64,000 nucleotides of DNA from Phycomyces nitens. Lineage: Eukaryota > Mucoromycota > Mucoromycetes > Mucorales > Phycomycetaceae. The stretch is from the NCBI GenBank assembly GCA_022702545.1, contig JAHRBC010000003.1, positions 4,650,001 through 4,714,000 on the forward strand. Reading direction: 5' to 3'. This document shows positions 10,940 through 22,566 of this stretch, in pieces. The notes beneath the pieces are model-generated. The model was not told where the DNA came from. It was given only the letters and a program-made list of their open reading frames with translations, and ran no database searches. A program made the translations under genes and the position numbers. How positions within the stretch are numbered: position 1 is the stretch's first letter; every line of letters begins with the position of its first letter.

Positions 10940-11698
10940 ATGGATGCACGTCATGGACATCAACCAACTTTAGATCCCAACACGATTCAAGAGTTGGAAG
11001 TTCTAAGGGCAAAGCTATGGTCATTGCAAGAAACATTCTCGACTCAGATCACTTACCTAAAAGAGCCAAAGTATCCATTCACATGGCCTGATCTTCTCAA
11101 CAAATTCAATATGTTGACAGCAAAGTTCGCGTCTCTATCAGAAGACTTTTACAACTTTACTGAGACAGGAAGTAATGCGACCCTCTTAAAGCTCATGCTA
11201 CATCCCTATACACCCACAACAACCGAACAAGAAACCAACATCTTGAGTGTTCTATTACGTACAAAGTTGATACCTGATATTGAGAAGCTAGAGGCAGAAA
11301 CTCAGGCAGCTATTTCCCATGATTTAAAACAGCCTGGATCGCTTCAGTCAGACCATAATGGACCTAACAATATGGATGATGATACGCTGATTCGTAAGGG
11401 TTTGAGTCAATGGACAGCACTACGACAGCAGCACGATCGTCTGGCCGTTAATGCTGTGAACTTTGTGGGGGATTTTGTACATGATCACCGAGATACATTT
11501 CTGCAGCGCTACGAAGAGGAAGACGAGGAGGAAGACGAGGAAATGGAAGAGAAAGAATGGGAAAAGATGGGATTTTCATCGGAGCAGGTTTGGCGAAAGT
11601 GGAAATTGGAATGCATGATGAATTTCTATAGCAGTGGCAAGGAAGAAGTCCAGGGTAGTGATCTAAAGAAGCTCGCTGGATCTACAAAGCAGCCCTAG
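10940..11698 (+). CDS. MED8: Mediator complex subunit 8
   Basis: A single-exon frame of 252 residues. The N-terminal helical region (LEVLRAKLWSLQETFSTQI, then WPDLLNKFNML, then FASLSEDFYNF) matches the Med8 family, a head-module subunit of Mediator that contacts Med18/Med20 and TBP. A middle part (LIRKGLSQWTALRQQHDRL) and an acidic run of E and D at about residues 194-208 precede a short basic tail ending at residue 252. The start is the first ATG of the frame, close after a stretch with no upstream coding signal. Length fits fungal Med8. It is followed about 180 bp downstream by an AIG1-family gene on the same strand. Confidence 0.8.
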   Translation: MDARHGHQPTLDPNTIQELEVLRAKLWSLQETFSTQITYLKEPKYPFTWPDLLNKFNMLTAKFASLSEDFYNFTETGSNATLLKLMLHPYTPTTTEQETNILSVLLRTKLIPDIEKLEAETQAAISHDLKQPGSLQSDHNGPNNMDDDTLIRKGLSQWTALRQQHDRLAVNAVNFVGDFVHDHRDTFLQRYEEEDEEEDEEMEEKEWEKMGFSSEQVWRKWKLECMMNFYSSGKEEVQGSDLKKLAGSTKQP

Positions 11699-11881
11699 CA
11701 TGTATGGTGGCATCTGATAACAGTAATCAAATATTGACATTGTATGTGGCGTACAGGTAGCTTCTCATATGACCAGTGTGACTGGGACACTTTAAATTTC
11801 AAGATGAAAAGCCGCACTTGTTATTTTATACTCTTTCCCCTGCTTCTCTTGTCTTTAAATACATTTACGACTTTATTCTCT

Positions 11882-12835
11882 ATGGCCAAACATATTCACC
11901 CCGGAAGCCTACTGCTCAATACTGTTGGATTGTATTCCAATGTCTATGCATTCAGAAGCATGACGAAAATACCCTTTCCATTGGGATTTGGCGGTTTATT
12001 TCAAGTAATTTTTAAGAGAAAACAATTAGATGGACATGTATTCTTCATGCTTTGATGCAAGGGCCATAGTCTAAATTAGCCCTTTAATCTACTCCTACAG
12101 TTCCTTACAATCATCAGTTTGACGGCCAGTACTGTGACATTTACTCTCCAGATCTTGAGATTCTTTTTTCCAAAACAATTGCAAGGTAACACGGTTTTTT
12201 TTGTCAAAGGTAGGACATACCATAACGGCAGAACTAACCCGGGGAAAACTATAGGCGCTTACCAAACTATTTCCAGCCTTGCCACTCCTGTAAGTATCAA
12301 GTGTTTATGAGTATTTGAGGAAATAACCAAGATTGAATGGCCCAAATGTCCTTTTAGATGGAAGGCTTGGTGAGTTTGATGTACTGGCCAATGATGCTAC
12401 ACAGCCGTGATCTGTTGGTTCCCAAGGGATCTCCCTTTGACCTGCCTTTGGTTCTTGACCTGTCACTTCATCTCTGGCCCACCGTCATCCTCTACATTGA
12501 CCTCTTTCTGTTTAACACCGAATACAAACGTTCCAGAGAAAATGTTACTGCTATCTATGTATTCTGTGCCCTTTATTTCTTCTGGTCATCCTATTGTGAA
12601 TCAGTGAACGGATTCTGGGTTTATCCTTTCCTGGGTTTATTCTCAGTTCCTGGTCGTGCAGCCTTTTTTGTTGTTTGTGCCACTGTTTGTGTCGGAATAT
12701 ATGAACTTGGTATGTGTTGCTATGTAATAATGTTATATTTCAGACAACTGATATGTATATACAACAGGCTCAGCCATTCATTCCAAGATCCACACTGTCT
12801 CCAAACCAACCTTGCAAGCAAAAAAAGCACAATGA
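11882..12835 (+). CDS. FAR-17a/AIG1-like membrane protein
   Basis: Five exons: 11882-12004, 12101-12185, 12255-12289, 12358-12709, 12768-12835, giving 220 residues. All introns are GT-AG and of 57-96 nt; exon 3 is only 35 nt. The protein has about six hydrophobic segments. It carries family landmarks such as SNVYAFRSMTKIPFPLGFGG near the N-terminus, and DLSLHLWPTVILYIDLFLF, where the conserved His and Asp lie. Animal AIG1/ADTRP relatives are threonine hydrolases of bioactive fatty-acid esters (FAHFAs), with catalytic Thr and His in the membrane. I infer a similar lipid role. It follows MED8 on the same strand but has its own spacing. Confidence 0.8.
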
Positions 12836-13744
12836 TCAATAGTTGGCAAAAATGCTAATATGAATTATAATTTTGGTATGTAGTTTTCTGTAAAAAAGAT
12901 AATATACATAAAAAAAACCCCTTTCATTTGTTATGTATATCAGAATTACATTCTTTGACTGTCAGTAGGAAGGGCAGCTTTGTAAGATATATGTATATGT
13001 GTATATTGGTTTCTCGCCTCATATCTTTTTATTTGGTAATGGTGCATACATTTACATTTACATTTACATGAGATTGCAATGCAAATGACTTGTATTTTGA
13101 TTGGGTAAATCAGACATTTTTGGAAAAAGATAAAATAACGCAAATCAAGGCAGGAATACTTTATAGCTAATTAGGTTAAACAGGGTGCGTGGCAAACAAA
13201 CCATAAAAAGCTACATCAGGTACATGAGTCGCATTTTCAAGGAGAAAGACAACAAGGTTAGACGATGTATGTACCAATAATATACCAAAAATAATAACAT
13301 TAATAAACGTCCTTTACATAAATATTCAAAGTATATCTGTTTAATGAGAGAATCCCGATTCCAAACATTGGGATAAATTCAAGGTTACAAGACATTCGAC
13401 AATCAACATTGATAAATCTCCAAAAGAAGCACGATGTGGTGCATGTATTTATTCAAATATTCACAATCTATTAAATCGAACGAGTCAAAGTATGATTGTA
13501 CAATTTACCCACAACCATTAAGAAATCAAGTGCAAGGTTATCAACTCTTCAAGAGCCCTTTTTTTAATATTATTAGTATTAAATGAATTTAACAAGCATA
13601 CATTCTGCCTTTTTATACAGTGTGAGAGTGGCAGAGTTGAGGAATGATTGGAAGTGTGCACGCGTTTATGTAACAAATGTTCATTAGTTTCGCGTGCTTT
13701 TCATAGATTATAAGTATTTTGGTTTCTGATCAAGGCCCTAGAAA
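12836..13744. other. Intergenic, convergent gene ends
   Basis: AT-rich sequence between the 3' ends of the AIG1-like gene and the SWIRM gene. It holds short repeats such as ACATTTACATTTACATTTAC near 13047. No gene or RNA is supported. Confidence 0.5.
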
Positions 13745-14850
13745 TCAAGAAGACATGCGAGGACGAAACCAGCCCAGACGATTGAATACGCACCATAATG
13801 CACTCGTTTTGTTGACATCAATACGACACAGCTTCTGGGCATCTGATTTACGAAACTTGAGACCTTTTTGGGTGTATTGATAGGCTGCTAGTACCAATGT
13901 ACGCTTACAACGTATAAATTGTTCAGGTGTGAGTCGTAGAGTAGAAGCAATGATGGCTTCCTCTGGGTGTAGACGATCATAAAATGGCAATTTATCAATC
14001 GTGAGACGTGAACCTAAAATCACAAGTAATTAAGTTGCGGTACCATAAGCCAATTTGACCTAATGCCAAGTGGTCTTCTTTCGTATATGCTCATAGGAGA
14101 CCACTGAAGAAAAGGAGATGAAAGGGGGTTGTTGAGCTTACCTTTCCAAGTCACACGGACAGCCGATGGTGCACTGAATACAGTGAAATCTGGAATCCAA
14201 GAAGGATCTACAAATACGTCCGAGTCTTCTTGATCAAGATCGACTTGGTGATAGGTGTCCACAAGCTCTGTCTTGGCTTTTTTCGGCAGGACCTCACTTT
14301 TGGATGGCTGAGTCGCATGAAAGTTTGGTTTGTTGTGTTGATCCTTGTCGACTGGTCTTTTCTTGGACAAGCCAGAGCCATCCTTTCCAGAATGGTCTGG
14401 GGAACTGCTCTGGGGTTCAGGCGTGGTGTGGAATACGGTATAGAGATTGGAATCAAATGGTCTTGAGGATTCTTTTGGACGACTGGTCAATAGACGCGGT
14501 TTGTTTGGAGTATAGCTGCGAACACTTCTAGAGGGTATTGGAGTGATATTGTAGTCAGGGGAGATGGTGAATATGTCTGAAAAGGTATTCATTCCAGGAC
14601 TCGGTGGTGTGGCCATGGCTTTGTTGTAAAGTCTAGCGGCTGATTTGCGTTTGGTGCCAGCTGAACGCGATGGACGGAAATAGTTGAGCGAGGGTATGTG
14701 GGTAGGCAGCGGAAGAAGTACAGATCTTTCGTCTATAGAGTATCCTTGACTGTCTTTTCGCATGGGAAGCTTTGGAGTGATGGGAGGAGAGGACGGGAGA
14801 CCTTCCAATGGCTCATTTACAGAGACTGAGGGAAGATTTTGATATGGCAT
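13745..14850 (-). CDS. SWIRM-domain protein, Fun19-like
   Basis: Two exons, complement of 14142-14850 and 13745-14013, giving 325 residues. The intron is 128 nt. The N-terminal 225 or so residues are Ser/Pro/Lys-rich and poorly conserved (possible nuclear signals KRKS and KKRP). The last 90 residues form a SWIRM domain, with LTIDKLPFYDRLHPEEAIIA, LRLTPEQFIRCKR and then RIDVNKTSALWCVFNRLGWF. This layout, a disordered N-terminus with a terminal SWIRM, is that of Fun19-like fungal proteins. SWIRM domains occur in chromatin and transcription complexes and can bind DNA or histone tails. The exact complex is not shown by sequence. Confidence 0.8.
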
Positions 14851-15657
14851 ACCGAGGCAAAGAAGCTAAAGGTAAAAAAGAGGGAGTACAGAGTACGATA
14901 AAAAGTGACAAGAAACAAAAAAAAAGAATTGTCGGGAAGCAAATAGACAGAAATGATAAGTCGATATAAAATTAATAAAACCACAAACGTGCAGTGAGGA
15001 AGCTTATTTGAATACATGCTTGTGGCTCTCGTATTATTACGTTTACAGAATGAAGCCTTTTTGTAACACCGGACAAGTGCGTTGTCATTGTTCTCAATGA
15101 AAGAATGCCCATGCCATAAGAGACCCCTCTTTCCTTTCAAGTACAAATCCATACCCCATTCATCTAATATTTTTTAACTCATTGAAAACCCTCCATTTCC
15201 CCCCTTTCTCCCGGGCCTCACAAGTCATTCTCTCGGCGATCTTCAATCGACCTACCATCGTCTCGGTTCCTACTGGCCTTGTCTTGAATTCTTGCTATTG
15301 AATACGTCCATTTTATTTTTCTTTTGTTTTCGGCATTACACGTGTAATTTATACCTCTTCCTCGCTTACACTCTAGTCATTTCGCTCATTTAACATTCTG
15401 GATACTGCCATGGCATAGGTTAGTCTGTGTCCTTGCCGATCTCAGACCATTTAATTCGTGGAACAAAACAAAAAGGCGCATCTCTGAGAAAATAAAAATA
15501 GATGTCCTGAAATCTATCCCTTTGAAGGAGTATATAGCATACGCTGTCTTTTCATTCAATGCAACGAGTCGTTTCAGAAATAACCAGCAAGACTTCAAAG
15601 CAAATTCTTCAAAGAATGGAATTATTTTCTAATGTCAAACCCTGTCAAGTTACCCGG
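14851..15657. other. Promoter region of the SWIRM gene and intergenic DNA
   Basis: No coding feature supported. It includes pyrimidine-rich stretches around 15185-15240 and short minus-strand frames without known motifs. Confidence 0.4.
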
Positions 15658-15702
15658 CGGAGGTAGCTGGTCACACAGACCCACCATTCTCTAGCTATTC
15701 CG

Positions 15703-16012
15703 TTGTCCTTTGAACGGTCAAAGAAGTTCGGTAGGTTTTGAATTTGGGCTTGTTCTCCGACTCCGCCAGTAGCTCGTTTTCTGTGGCTGCACACTAAAGA
15801 AGAGGATCTAATTGTGGTTCCATCAGCCAAAGATTATGTCTATAGCAATACTCACAGGAATTCTCGTCTGGAAACAGACCCACAAGCATGTCGATCATGG
15901 CCAATATCTGGCCTCCTAGCAGGTTAACCCGGAGCAAAAATGTGCGGTCTTTAGGCCATGTTGCACAGATCAAAATTAAATAAAGGCCAAATAAATATTC
16001 ATTTGCTTTTAT
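15703..16012 (-). pseudogene. Relic exon pair of a small membrane protein
   Basis: On the minus strand an open stretch (about 16012-15857) reads NEYLFGLYLILICATWPKDR and then VNLLGGQILAMIDMLVGLF, two plausible membrane segments. A GTGAGT donor follows, then a 61-nt intron ending TTCTTTAG, and an in-frame second exon (ATENELLAESENKPKFK, ending in TAG near 15703). There is no in-frame ATG in the first part. The upstream DNA belongs to the PRPP synthetase gene, only 100 bp away, so the 5' part of any gene is missing. I do not recognise the family. It is best read as a truncated gene copy; a short functional gene with an unseen start is less likely. Confidence 0.35.
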
Positions 16013-16112
16013 TCCTTTTCAAACAGTAAAATAAAGGGAAAGAAAACATTGTAAGAGTCCTCTTTATCGTCTATAGGGTCCACCATCTACACCTCTTTGA
16101 TCTCGCAAAGTC

Positions 16113-17737
16113 TTATTCAGCATTGTTGAACAAGTAACTGACACTCTCTCCGTTGTGCTAAAAATGATTTGGAAATGAGCAATTGCATAAACAGGCAATA
16201 TATATATATTGGACTTACGGTTCTTCTTATTGCCTCTGAGAGGGTTGTGGAGATATCGATAGTTGTGAGTTTGCTGCATTGCTCAACCTTTTCTTTAGGA
16301 ATAGGGAAGCTGTTGGTAACCACAAGCTAATGAAAGGTTAGAAATCTACATTGGAGCCTTTAAAGGGTTACCTTGTATACACTATCGCAAGCCTGGATCT
16401 TTTGCACAGAGTCTCCACTGAGAACGCCATGGGTAGCAATAATGTAGACCTTGGCTGCACCACACTTCTTCATCAAGTGTTCTGCAGCATCAAGGAACGA
16501 TTGGCAGCCGTCAATGATATCATCCTATTCTGAGATGAACAACTTGTAACCATCTATCAAATTACTTACAGTCAAGAAAACTGTCTTGCCCTTGACATCA
16601 CCAACAAGAGTAATGGTGCTCTGTTCACCAGAGTTATCGGCAACAATAGACACGGCAGCATTCTTGACGTCTCCATTGAGACCTGCATCTGTAAGAGATG
16701 AAATGGAGGCGATCAAATCGTTGGATTGGATGTCCAATTCGGCAGCCTCAAGCAGGTCTTCTTCTGCCAGGATAGCCTTTGGCATTCCACTATATGGGCG
16801 GTTGGTACCCTGAGGACCTGATCTAGACCGATCCTTGTGGATAAGTGCAAAATCAAGTCGGAGGGCATCGGCCAAAGAAGTAACTCTGTAAATTGCAGAT
16901 GGTGAGTCTCTTTTTGAATCTCCGACATCTAAAATTTTCATTTCCTTTTTACCTCTTTGCGCCACCGGCATTTTTGCTCACAACCACACCATTTTGCCAG
17001 GTAGGGACATTTTGTGTAATCCACTTGGCAATTACAGGTTCGGCATAGAGGTTGTCTACTGGTCTTTGGAAGAAGCCCTGCATCTGGGAAGCATGCAAGT
17101 CCATGGTCTACGAAAGAATGTCAGCAACTGCTATTATCCTGCGCTTAGATTACCCACAATGATATGATCCACACCAGCGACAGCCAACATATTAGCAACG
17201 ACTAACAATCATGTCATCAGCAAGTTGTCGACAGCAACAAACGTACTTCAGATCGACTGTAGGGTTGCACCCTCTTTTTGTTTCTCATATCTTCTTAGGC
17301 GTACTTACGCTTTGCTGTGATACATGTTCTTCCCTTGCGCTTGCTCTGTTTGCAGTAGGGGAAGTAAGGAAGAACGGCAGTAATTCTCTTTGCGGAACCC
17401 ATACGGGCAGCCTGGATCATAATACACAATTCGATAATATTGTCGTTCATCTGGTTCGAGCCAGACTGAATAATAAACACATCTTCGTTACGGATAGAGA
17501 CACCTATAGACTATGTTTACTACACACACGCTCTTGGATAGGTTGCCCAAAGATAATGGCTGCTAACAATTGCTTGTTGTTTTTGTTTTATTTTTCCAAC
17601 TTACCAATCTCAACACTCGTTTCCTTGTTGCTAAACTTCTTTGAGGTTGTGTCTGCCAATGGTGTTCCAAGTTTTTTGCTAACAAGAGCAGCAAGCTCGG
17701 GGTGGGAAGAACCGGCCAGAATACTGGTGTTGCGCAT
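16113..17737 (-). CDS. PRS1: Ribose-phosphate pyrophosphokinase (PRPP synthetase) subunit
   Basis: Eight exons (complement of 17605-17737, 17309-17503, 17158-17201, 16953-17107, 16570-16885, 16372-16524, 16219-16326, 16113-16157) give 382 residues. The enzyme makes PRPP from ribose 5-phosphate and ATP for nucleotide, His and Trp synthesis. Visible motifs are [36 protein letters not shown] (ATP/Mg site), FLTDDIIDG (PRPP loop) and the C-terminal [14 protein letters not shown] segment of about 70 residues (around 195-265) separates [10 protein letters not shown] from LVGDVKG. Catalytic subunits have only a few residues there; Prs1/Prs5-type and PAP-type subunits carry inserts. The symbol is by that analogy and is tentative. 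Confidence 0.85.
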
Positions 17738-18820
17738 TGCTTTTTGTTTCGGCGTAGTGAATGGTGTGCGGAAGGAAGAGAGAGGTACACGCTCTACCCT
17801 TACTAGTGTGGAGAAGGACGAAAAAAAAATTTTAGATAGCCGATCCTGCTCAAGCCCTGGGGTGTAATAACACGTGACCAAGCCATACAAGAAGGCCAAT
17901 TAGCATCTCTTATATTATAGCCATTGTCACTATCATCAGATATTTATCAACAGTTTCGAGTTTTATAGACAAAAATATTGGGTACATCAGCCGTTAAGTC
18001 TCTTTGGAATTACTGTGTCGATAGAGTATTCAGCCCATGCACTTTACTCTAAACAAGAGTGGCTGCTAATTTTTTTTGGGGGGAGTGCTTGATAATAATC
18101 TTAAATAGACGTATATTTTATCTAAAGACACTCTGTAGATACAAGGCTATTATTGAACCTTTAATTCAGACAAGAGGTATATTGGTAGACATAATACGAC
18201 AGAAAGCTATCTTTATACTTGCCTCAAAGTTAATCTATTTTAGGGTTGTACACTTCTGAGTCACCAAGATTATACAGCACAATACAGCACAATACAGAAT
18301 AATACACACCATAAACTCTTCTGATCAAGAACAAACTTGATGGTGTAACAAGTGTCATACATGCTACTGCTGTCTGATTGATCTGTTATCTAATATACCA
18401 CTGGGAAACCAGGCGATTGGTGTTTTGAAGCCAAATATAAACTACAAGTCGATAGTACACTTATCTTTATAAAGTCTTTTATAAACAAGATAATTGAGCT
18501 TTTTAGAATTCTAGACCTTGTTTAAAAATCATCTAAACTCAAGCTTAACTTTGTATTGAATAGATCAACTCAAAAGTCCCACCTGGTTAATATTTTTGGA
18601 GAGCTAGTCAGAAATGCCAACTGTTTTCAAAACAGAATATTGGTTTAAACGACATGCTTTGTTAGAGAACACTGAAATGATCTTCAGGTTATGATTCAAA
18701 GGTTCCACAGGAATAATTCTAATATTAATATACCAATATACCTCCCTTTAGTCATTTCTATTACTTGTATTGATATGCAGGAGACAAAGCGATCAGTAAA
18801 AGCAGATTTTATACATGATT
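17738..18820. other. Intergenic between two minus-strand genes
   Basis: This holds the PRPP synthetase promoter side and the 3' side of the hydrolase gene. Tandem ACAATACAGC-type repeats lie at about 18272-18300. No gene supported. Confidence 0.5.
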
Positions 18821-21415
18821 TTATAGTTTTGCTTTCAAAGGCTCTAGTCGAAACTTAATTTCACGTAGCTTTGCACTCGCAGGATTCCAGGAATCATACA
18901 GAGTCTTTAGATTCTTGAGTTCTTGGGACAATATTGGATCGTTGGCAATCAGTATATCGTCAAATATACCCCTCATTGCCCACGGCAGATAAAATGGATT
19001 CAGGCGTACTTTTGATTGAAAAGGATCGATTTTGGCGTCCACTAGAGCCACCAAACTCTCTGGTGTGGACAAGGACTGTTTGGTAAGTCCAGGGCTTAAA
19101 TACGAACAAACAAGCTCCTGCTGCCCAAACGGTGCTGTCTCAAAGAGATACCGAACTGCAATCACATAAACATTAAGGTCTTCATAGATTGTCGAATGGC
19201 CACCTTCGAGCGCATACAAGTTTCCAGCAAGAACTTCGCTAATATGGGTCAACAATCCATGATCAGAAAGGCCAGCGTTACGCAGTCGAAGGGCAAAGCT
19301 GATGATGTTGATAAGAAAATCATCTTTGGAGTATATGTGTTCATCAATGTACATTCCGCGTAGGATATTGGGATGCGACGTTCCAGTCATAATTGCTGAG
19401 TAGAGAGGAACTACCTGGTCTTGCATAGATCCAATTAGGGTTGTCTTGATTCCTTGACGAAGAATATAGCCAAGTGAATCTGCAAATTTTTGGGCTATGG
19501 CACTGTTGGAATCCATAAACTCAAATAGTTCTCTTGCAGCATCTGCCTCAAAATACTATGTGCCATGGCTTCTTTTGAGTAAAAGAGTAGATCGACACAA
19601 AAATAATAAAAGGGTCTTACTTTCACTATAAGATTGCCTTTCAGGGTTGGGAATGGGCCATAGCAAATGCCAGCCATGGCTAATAGACTGACGGCCTGTC
19701 TCTGCAAATTCACAAACCCTTTTTCCAAAAGACGATGAAGAAGAAGTGTGGACACTGGAGTTCCTTGTGAATGTGTTGCCCACAAGATCACATCGGCAGA
19801 TATCAAGGCAGTAATCCATGCTGGATTGTTGACCAAACTGTTGAACAGCTTGTCCACTCTTTCCTCTACTTTTCCTTCCCCTTGTAACGGAATCATCGTG
19901 ATGGAGCTATTATGAAGCTTTATCCCATGTTCACTCTCAAAATAATATTTTGCGGCCATTGACATTTGCTCACAAAACTTTTCAGATGTACCAGTAGGCT
20001 CACCAACCACACTACGGACCAACTATAGAATGGTAATATATAGTCTTTTATCAATCTCTTTTTACACGCATTCGAAGCTATGTTTGGCTTACCTTTGTAG
20101 GAAACCATCCGTGTACACCAATAACTGCAATCTTTACACCTCCCAGGTTCTCTGGATCGTTCTTCATGGCATTTACAAAGCTCGAAAGGTTCAAGGTGAG
20201 CGATGGTCCATGGTTGTTTGGATAACGATCTTTTGCTTGTGTGAATATACAATTAATTACACCAAGGGCTTTCTCCAAGAGACCCGGAGTCTTTGGAGCA
20301 GTGGTCTCTACACAAGGTCTGAATTGAGACTGAAAGGTAGGCAAGACATGATTCCTTGTTAAAGGTTCAATAGAATTATCTGCCTTTGGACTTTTTTGCT
20401 TCTGATCCTTTACAGCCTTTGGGGGTTCACTCGCTGCTGCTCGGTTCTCGGGTAATACAAGTCGAAGCCTTTTAGCATTATCGTCTTTTGTTTTCTTCAA
20501 CTCCTTTTCTTGATTATCCTCGCTATACGATGGACCATGTTCAACTATAACAGTATCCTTTTGAGGTCCTTCGTTTGGTATTTCGGATGAATTGTTTTCA
20601 GGTGAATAAAATAAAGATTTCCAGTATGATTTATGAGGTTGGGTATTGAGATCTTGGGCACTAGAAGGCTTTTGGCTGTCAATTTTAGTTTCTTTGGCGA
20701 GATCCTGATCAAGAGGTGCGTTATCGAATTCTTCTTCGTCAGGCACATTCTGGGGTTCAATGGAACTATCAGGGAGAGAATTGCCAGACTCTTCACCCTC
20801 TGGTGGTCCATAACCCATCCATGACCATATTTGACTTTGTATTGGACGCTGTGAGTTTTCAGTCGATTGTTTTTCATTATTGTGGCCGTTTCCCTTTTTG
20901 ATTCCATCATCATCATCATCATCATCGTCATCGTCATCACTGTCGTCATCTCCATTGCCGTTGTCATTTCCATTTCCGCCATCTCCATTGCCGCCAGCAG
21001 CTTGTTCGTCATCGAATGTATTGTCTGGAGTATCAGATTTAAAAGAGTATTTAACGGTATCAAGTTGGTCTGGAACTTTGCTCAATTGTTGTCTCTGGGC
21101 TGCTTGTCCAGGCATGATGCTTCTCTTGTGTGGAGCTGGCACCTTTTTCGAAATAAATCCAAACCAGGAACGAGAGTTTACTAATTCAAGGTTTTCGTCT
21201 TTGGAACTAAAGGCCAAAGCAGTTGAATGAGCCGAATCGACATTGTTGGTCACCAGAGACGAGTGTTTGGGGATTGCAGGATCATCTTTGGTTGTAACAT
21301 GAGACAAGATGCCAGTATTGCAAGGCAACCGAATGGGCTGATGCATCTCATTATTTTCGTAATCATGAGATTGGTCTATAGCAGACGGACTACTAGTGTC
21401 TGTCAAGGTGGCCAT
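18821..21415 (-). CDS. YML020W-like alpha/beta-hydrolase-fold protein
   Basis: Three exons, complement of 20093-21415, 19621-20022 and 18821-19555, giving 819 residues. The ATG at 21415 is the first of the frame. Residues 1-420 are low-complexity and polar, with a run of aspartates (about residues 153-168) and many Ser/Lys. The conserved part begins with IAVIGVHGWFPTK and GEPTGTSEKFCEQM. It then shows a nucleophile elbow WATHSQGTP (Ser about 526), GSMQDQVVP (a likely acid residue) and GGHSTIYED (a likely His). This matches the uncharacterised fungal YML020W family. Catalytic competence is inferred from the motifs; substrate is unknown. Both introns are short GT-AG introns (70 and 65 nt). Confidence 0.75.
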
Positions 21416-22566
21416 AACCAATGAGAAGCCAATCCAAAAACAAGATAAATCGTAGCAAGGCCATTGAATTGTTGGATAGATTATTTGACTGGGGATTTCA
21501 TGTGAAGATTTGGTAATCGGTCGTGCATTTGATCATGGTTAGTATTTTTTTTCGAATATCAACAAGCTATTCTTCATGACATGAAAGTTGTCAAGGCACT
21601 TGAGTATATATCTACTTGAGTGGTTTTATATAGAATACTTGACAAAATATATGCGTCTAATTCACTGTAAAGAAGTATATTTACGATATTCAAAAAAATT
21701 AGGGAACTTTTTATGCTTTATATAGTCAAATAGTCCAATTCATTCTTTTTTATATGTACAGTTGGCAGACTTTTTTGCACACAAATATCTCGTTACAGCT
21801 CGATTGAATCACGTAAAAACTCATCTTTTTCTCTAACAAATAGCTCTGACAATTAATGGTTTACAAAAAAGGGCTTCTTTGGATTTGTCGCTGTTTATAT
21901 CGGAATTATACACCTTATAACATTAAATAGGCGCGTGAATGTATAAAATGGCGACGTTACTGAAAAAAAATCGCTTAAACCAGACTATGGACTCATGTAT
22001 GCTTATTTACTGTTGTCACTTTGGTGCCGTCATTTATGCAATGCATATACTCAAGCAGAATAGTAACAGCCTTGTAATATAATGCATTTATTTCTCTATT
22101 AAAAAAATCCTGTCCTTTCATAATCAATTATATCAGATAAAAATTAGTGTGGAAGAACAAATGTAAATTTAATCAAATTGTTTACCACAGATAAATACGT
22201 CTTTGGTTTATGATTTATTTTCACAAGCATTTACAAGCTTGGAATTCGCAAGATATTTATATATATATATAAAAGGAGAACCCAAAGGGATAAAGTAAAC
22301 CTTGAAGCGTGACATGTTGGGCAGGACTGCTTCCACCTTTGGCGTCCGATTTTTGCAAGTCCACATCACTTTACGCACACACGCACACATAATGTGTATA
22401 ATCTCTTTCTCTTTCTCTTTCTCTTTCTCTTTCTCTTTCTCTTTATTTCTTGCTCGCACACACTAGGGCAGCATATTGGGTCTTTTCTTCTTCTTCTTAT
22501 TCCATCCTATCTATTACATTCAGTGTCACCCTTTATTTTCTTCTTGCCTTGCACATCACTACCAAC
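21416..22566. promoter_or_regulatory. Divergent intergenic region between hydrolase and ING genes
   Basis: About 1.15 kb serve two divergent genes. Just upstream of the ING start the plus strand has a TTTCTC-type microsatellite (about 22403-22444) followed by TTCTTCTTCTT, pyrimidine-rich stretches common near fungal start sites. No TATA box is convincing. A short minus-strand frame over the microsatellite is not a gene. Confidence 0.45.

Noticed and set aside
20545..21230. Long frames antisense to, or shifted from, the hydrolase exon 1 (Met-rich, Ser-rich runs)
   Set aside because: They arise from the GAT/GAC aspartate repeat read in other frames.
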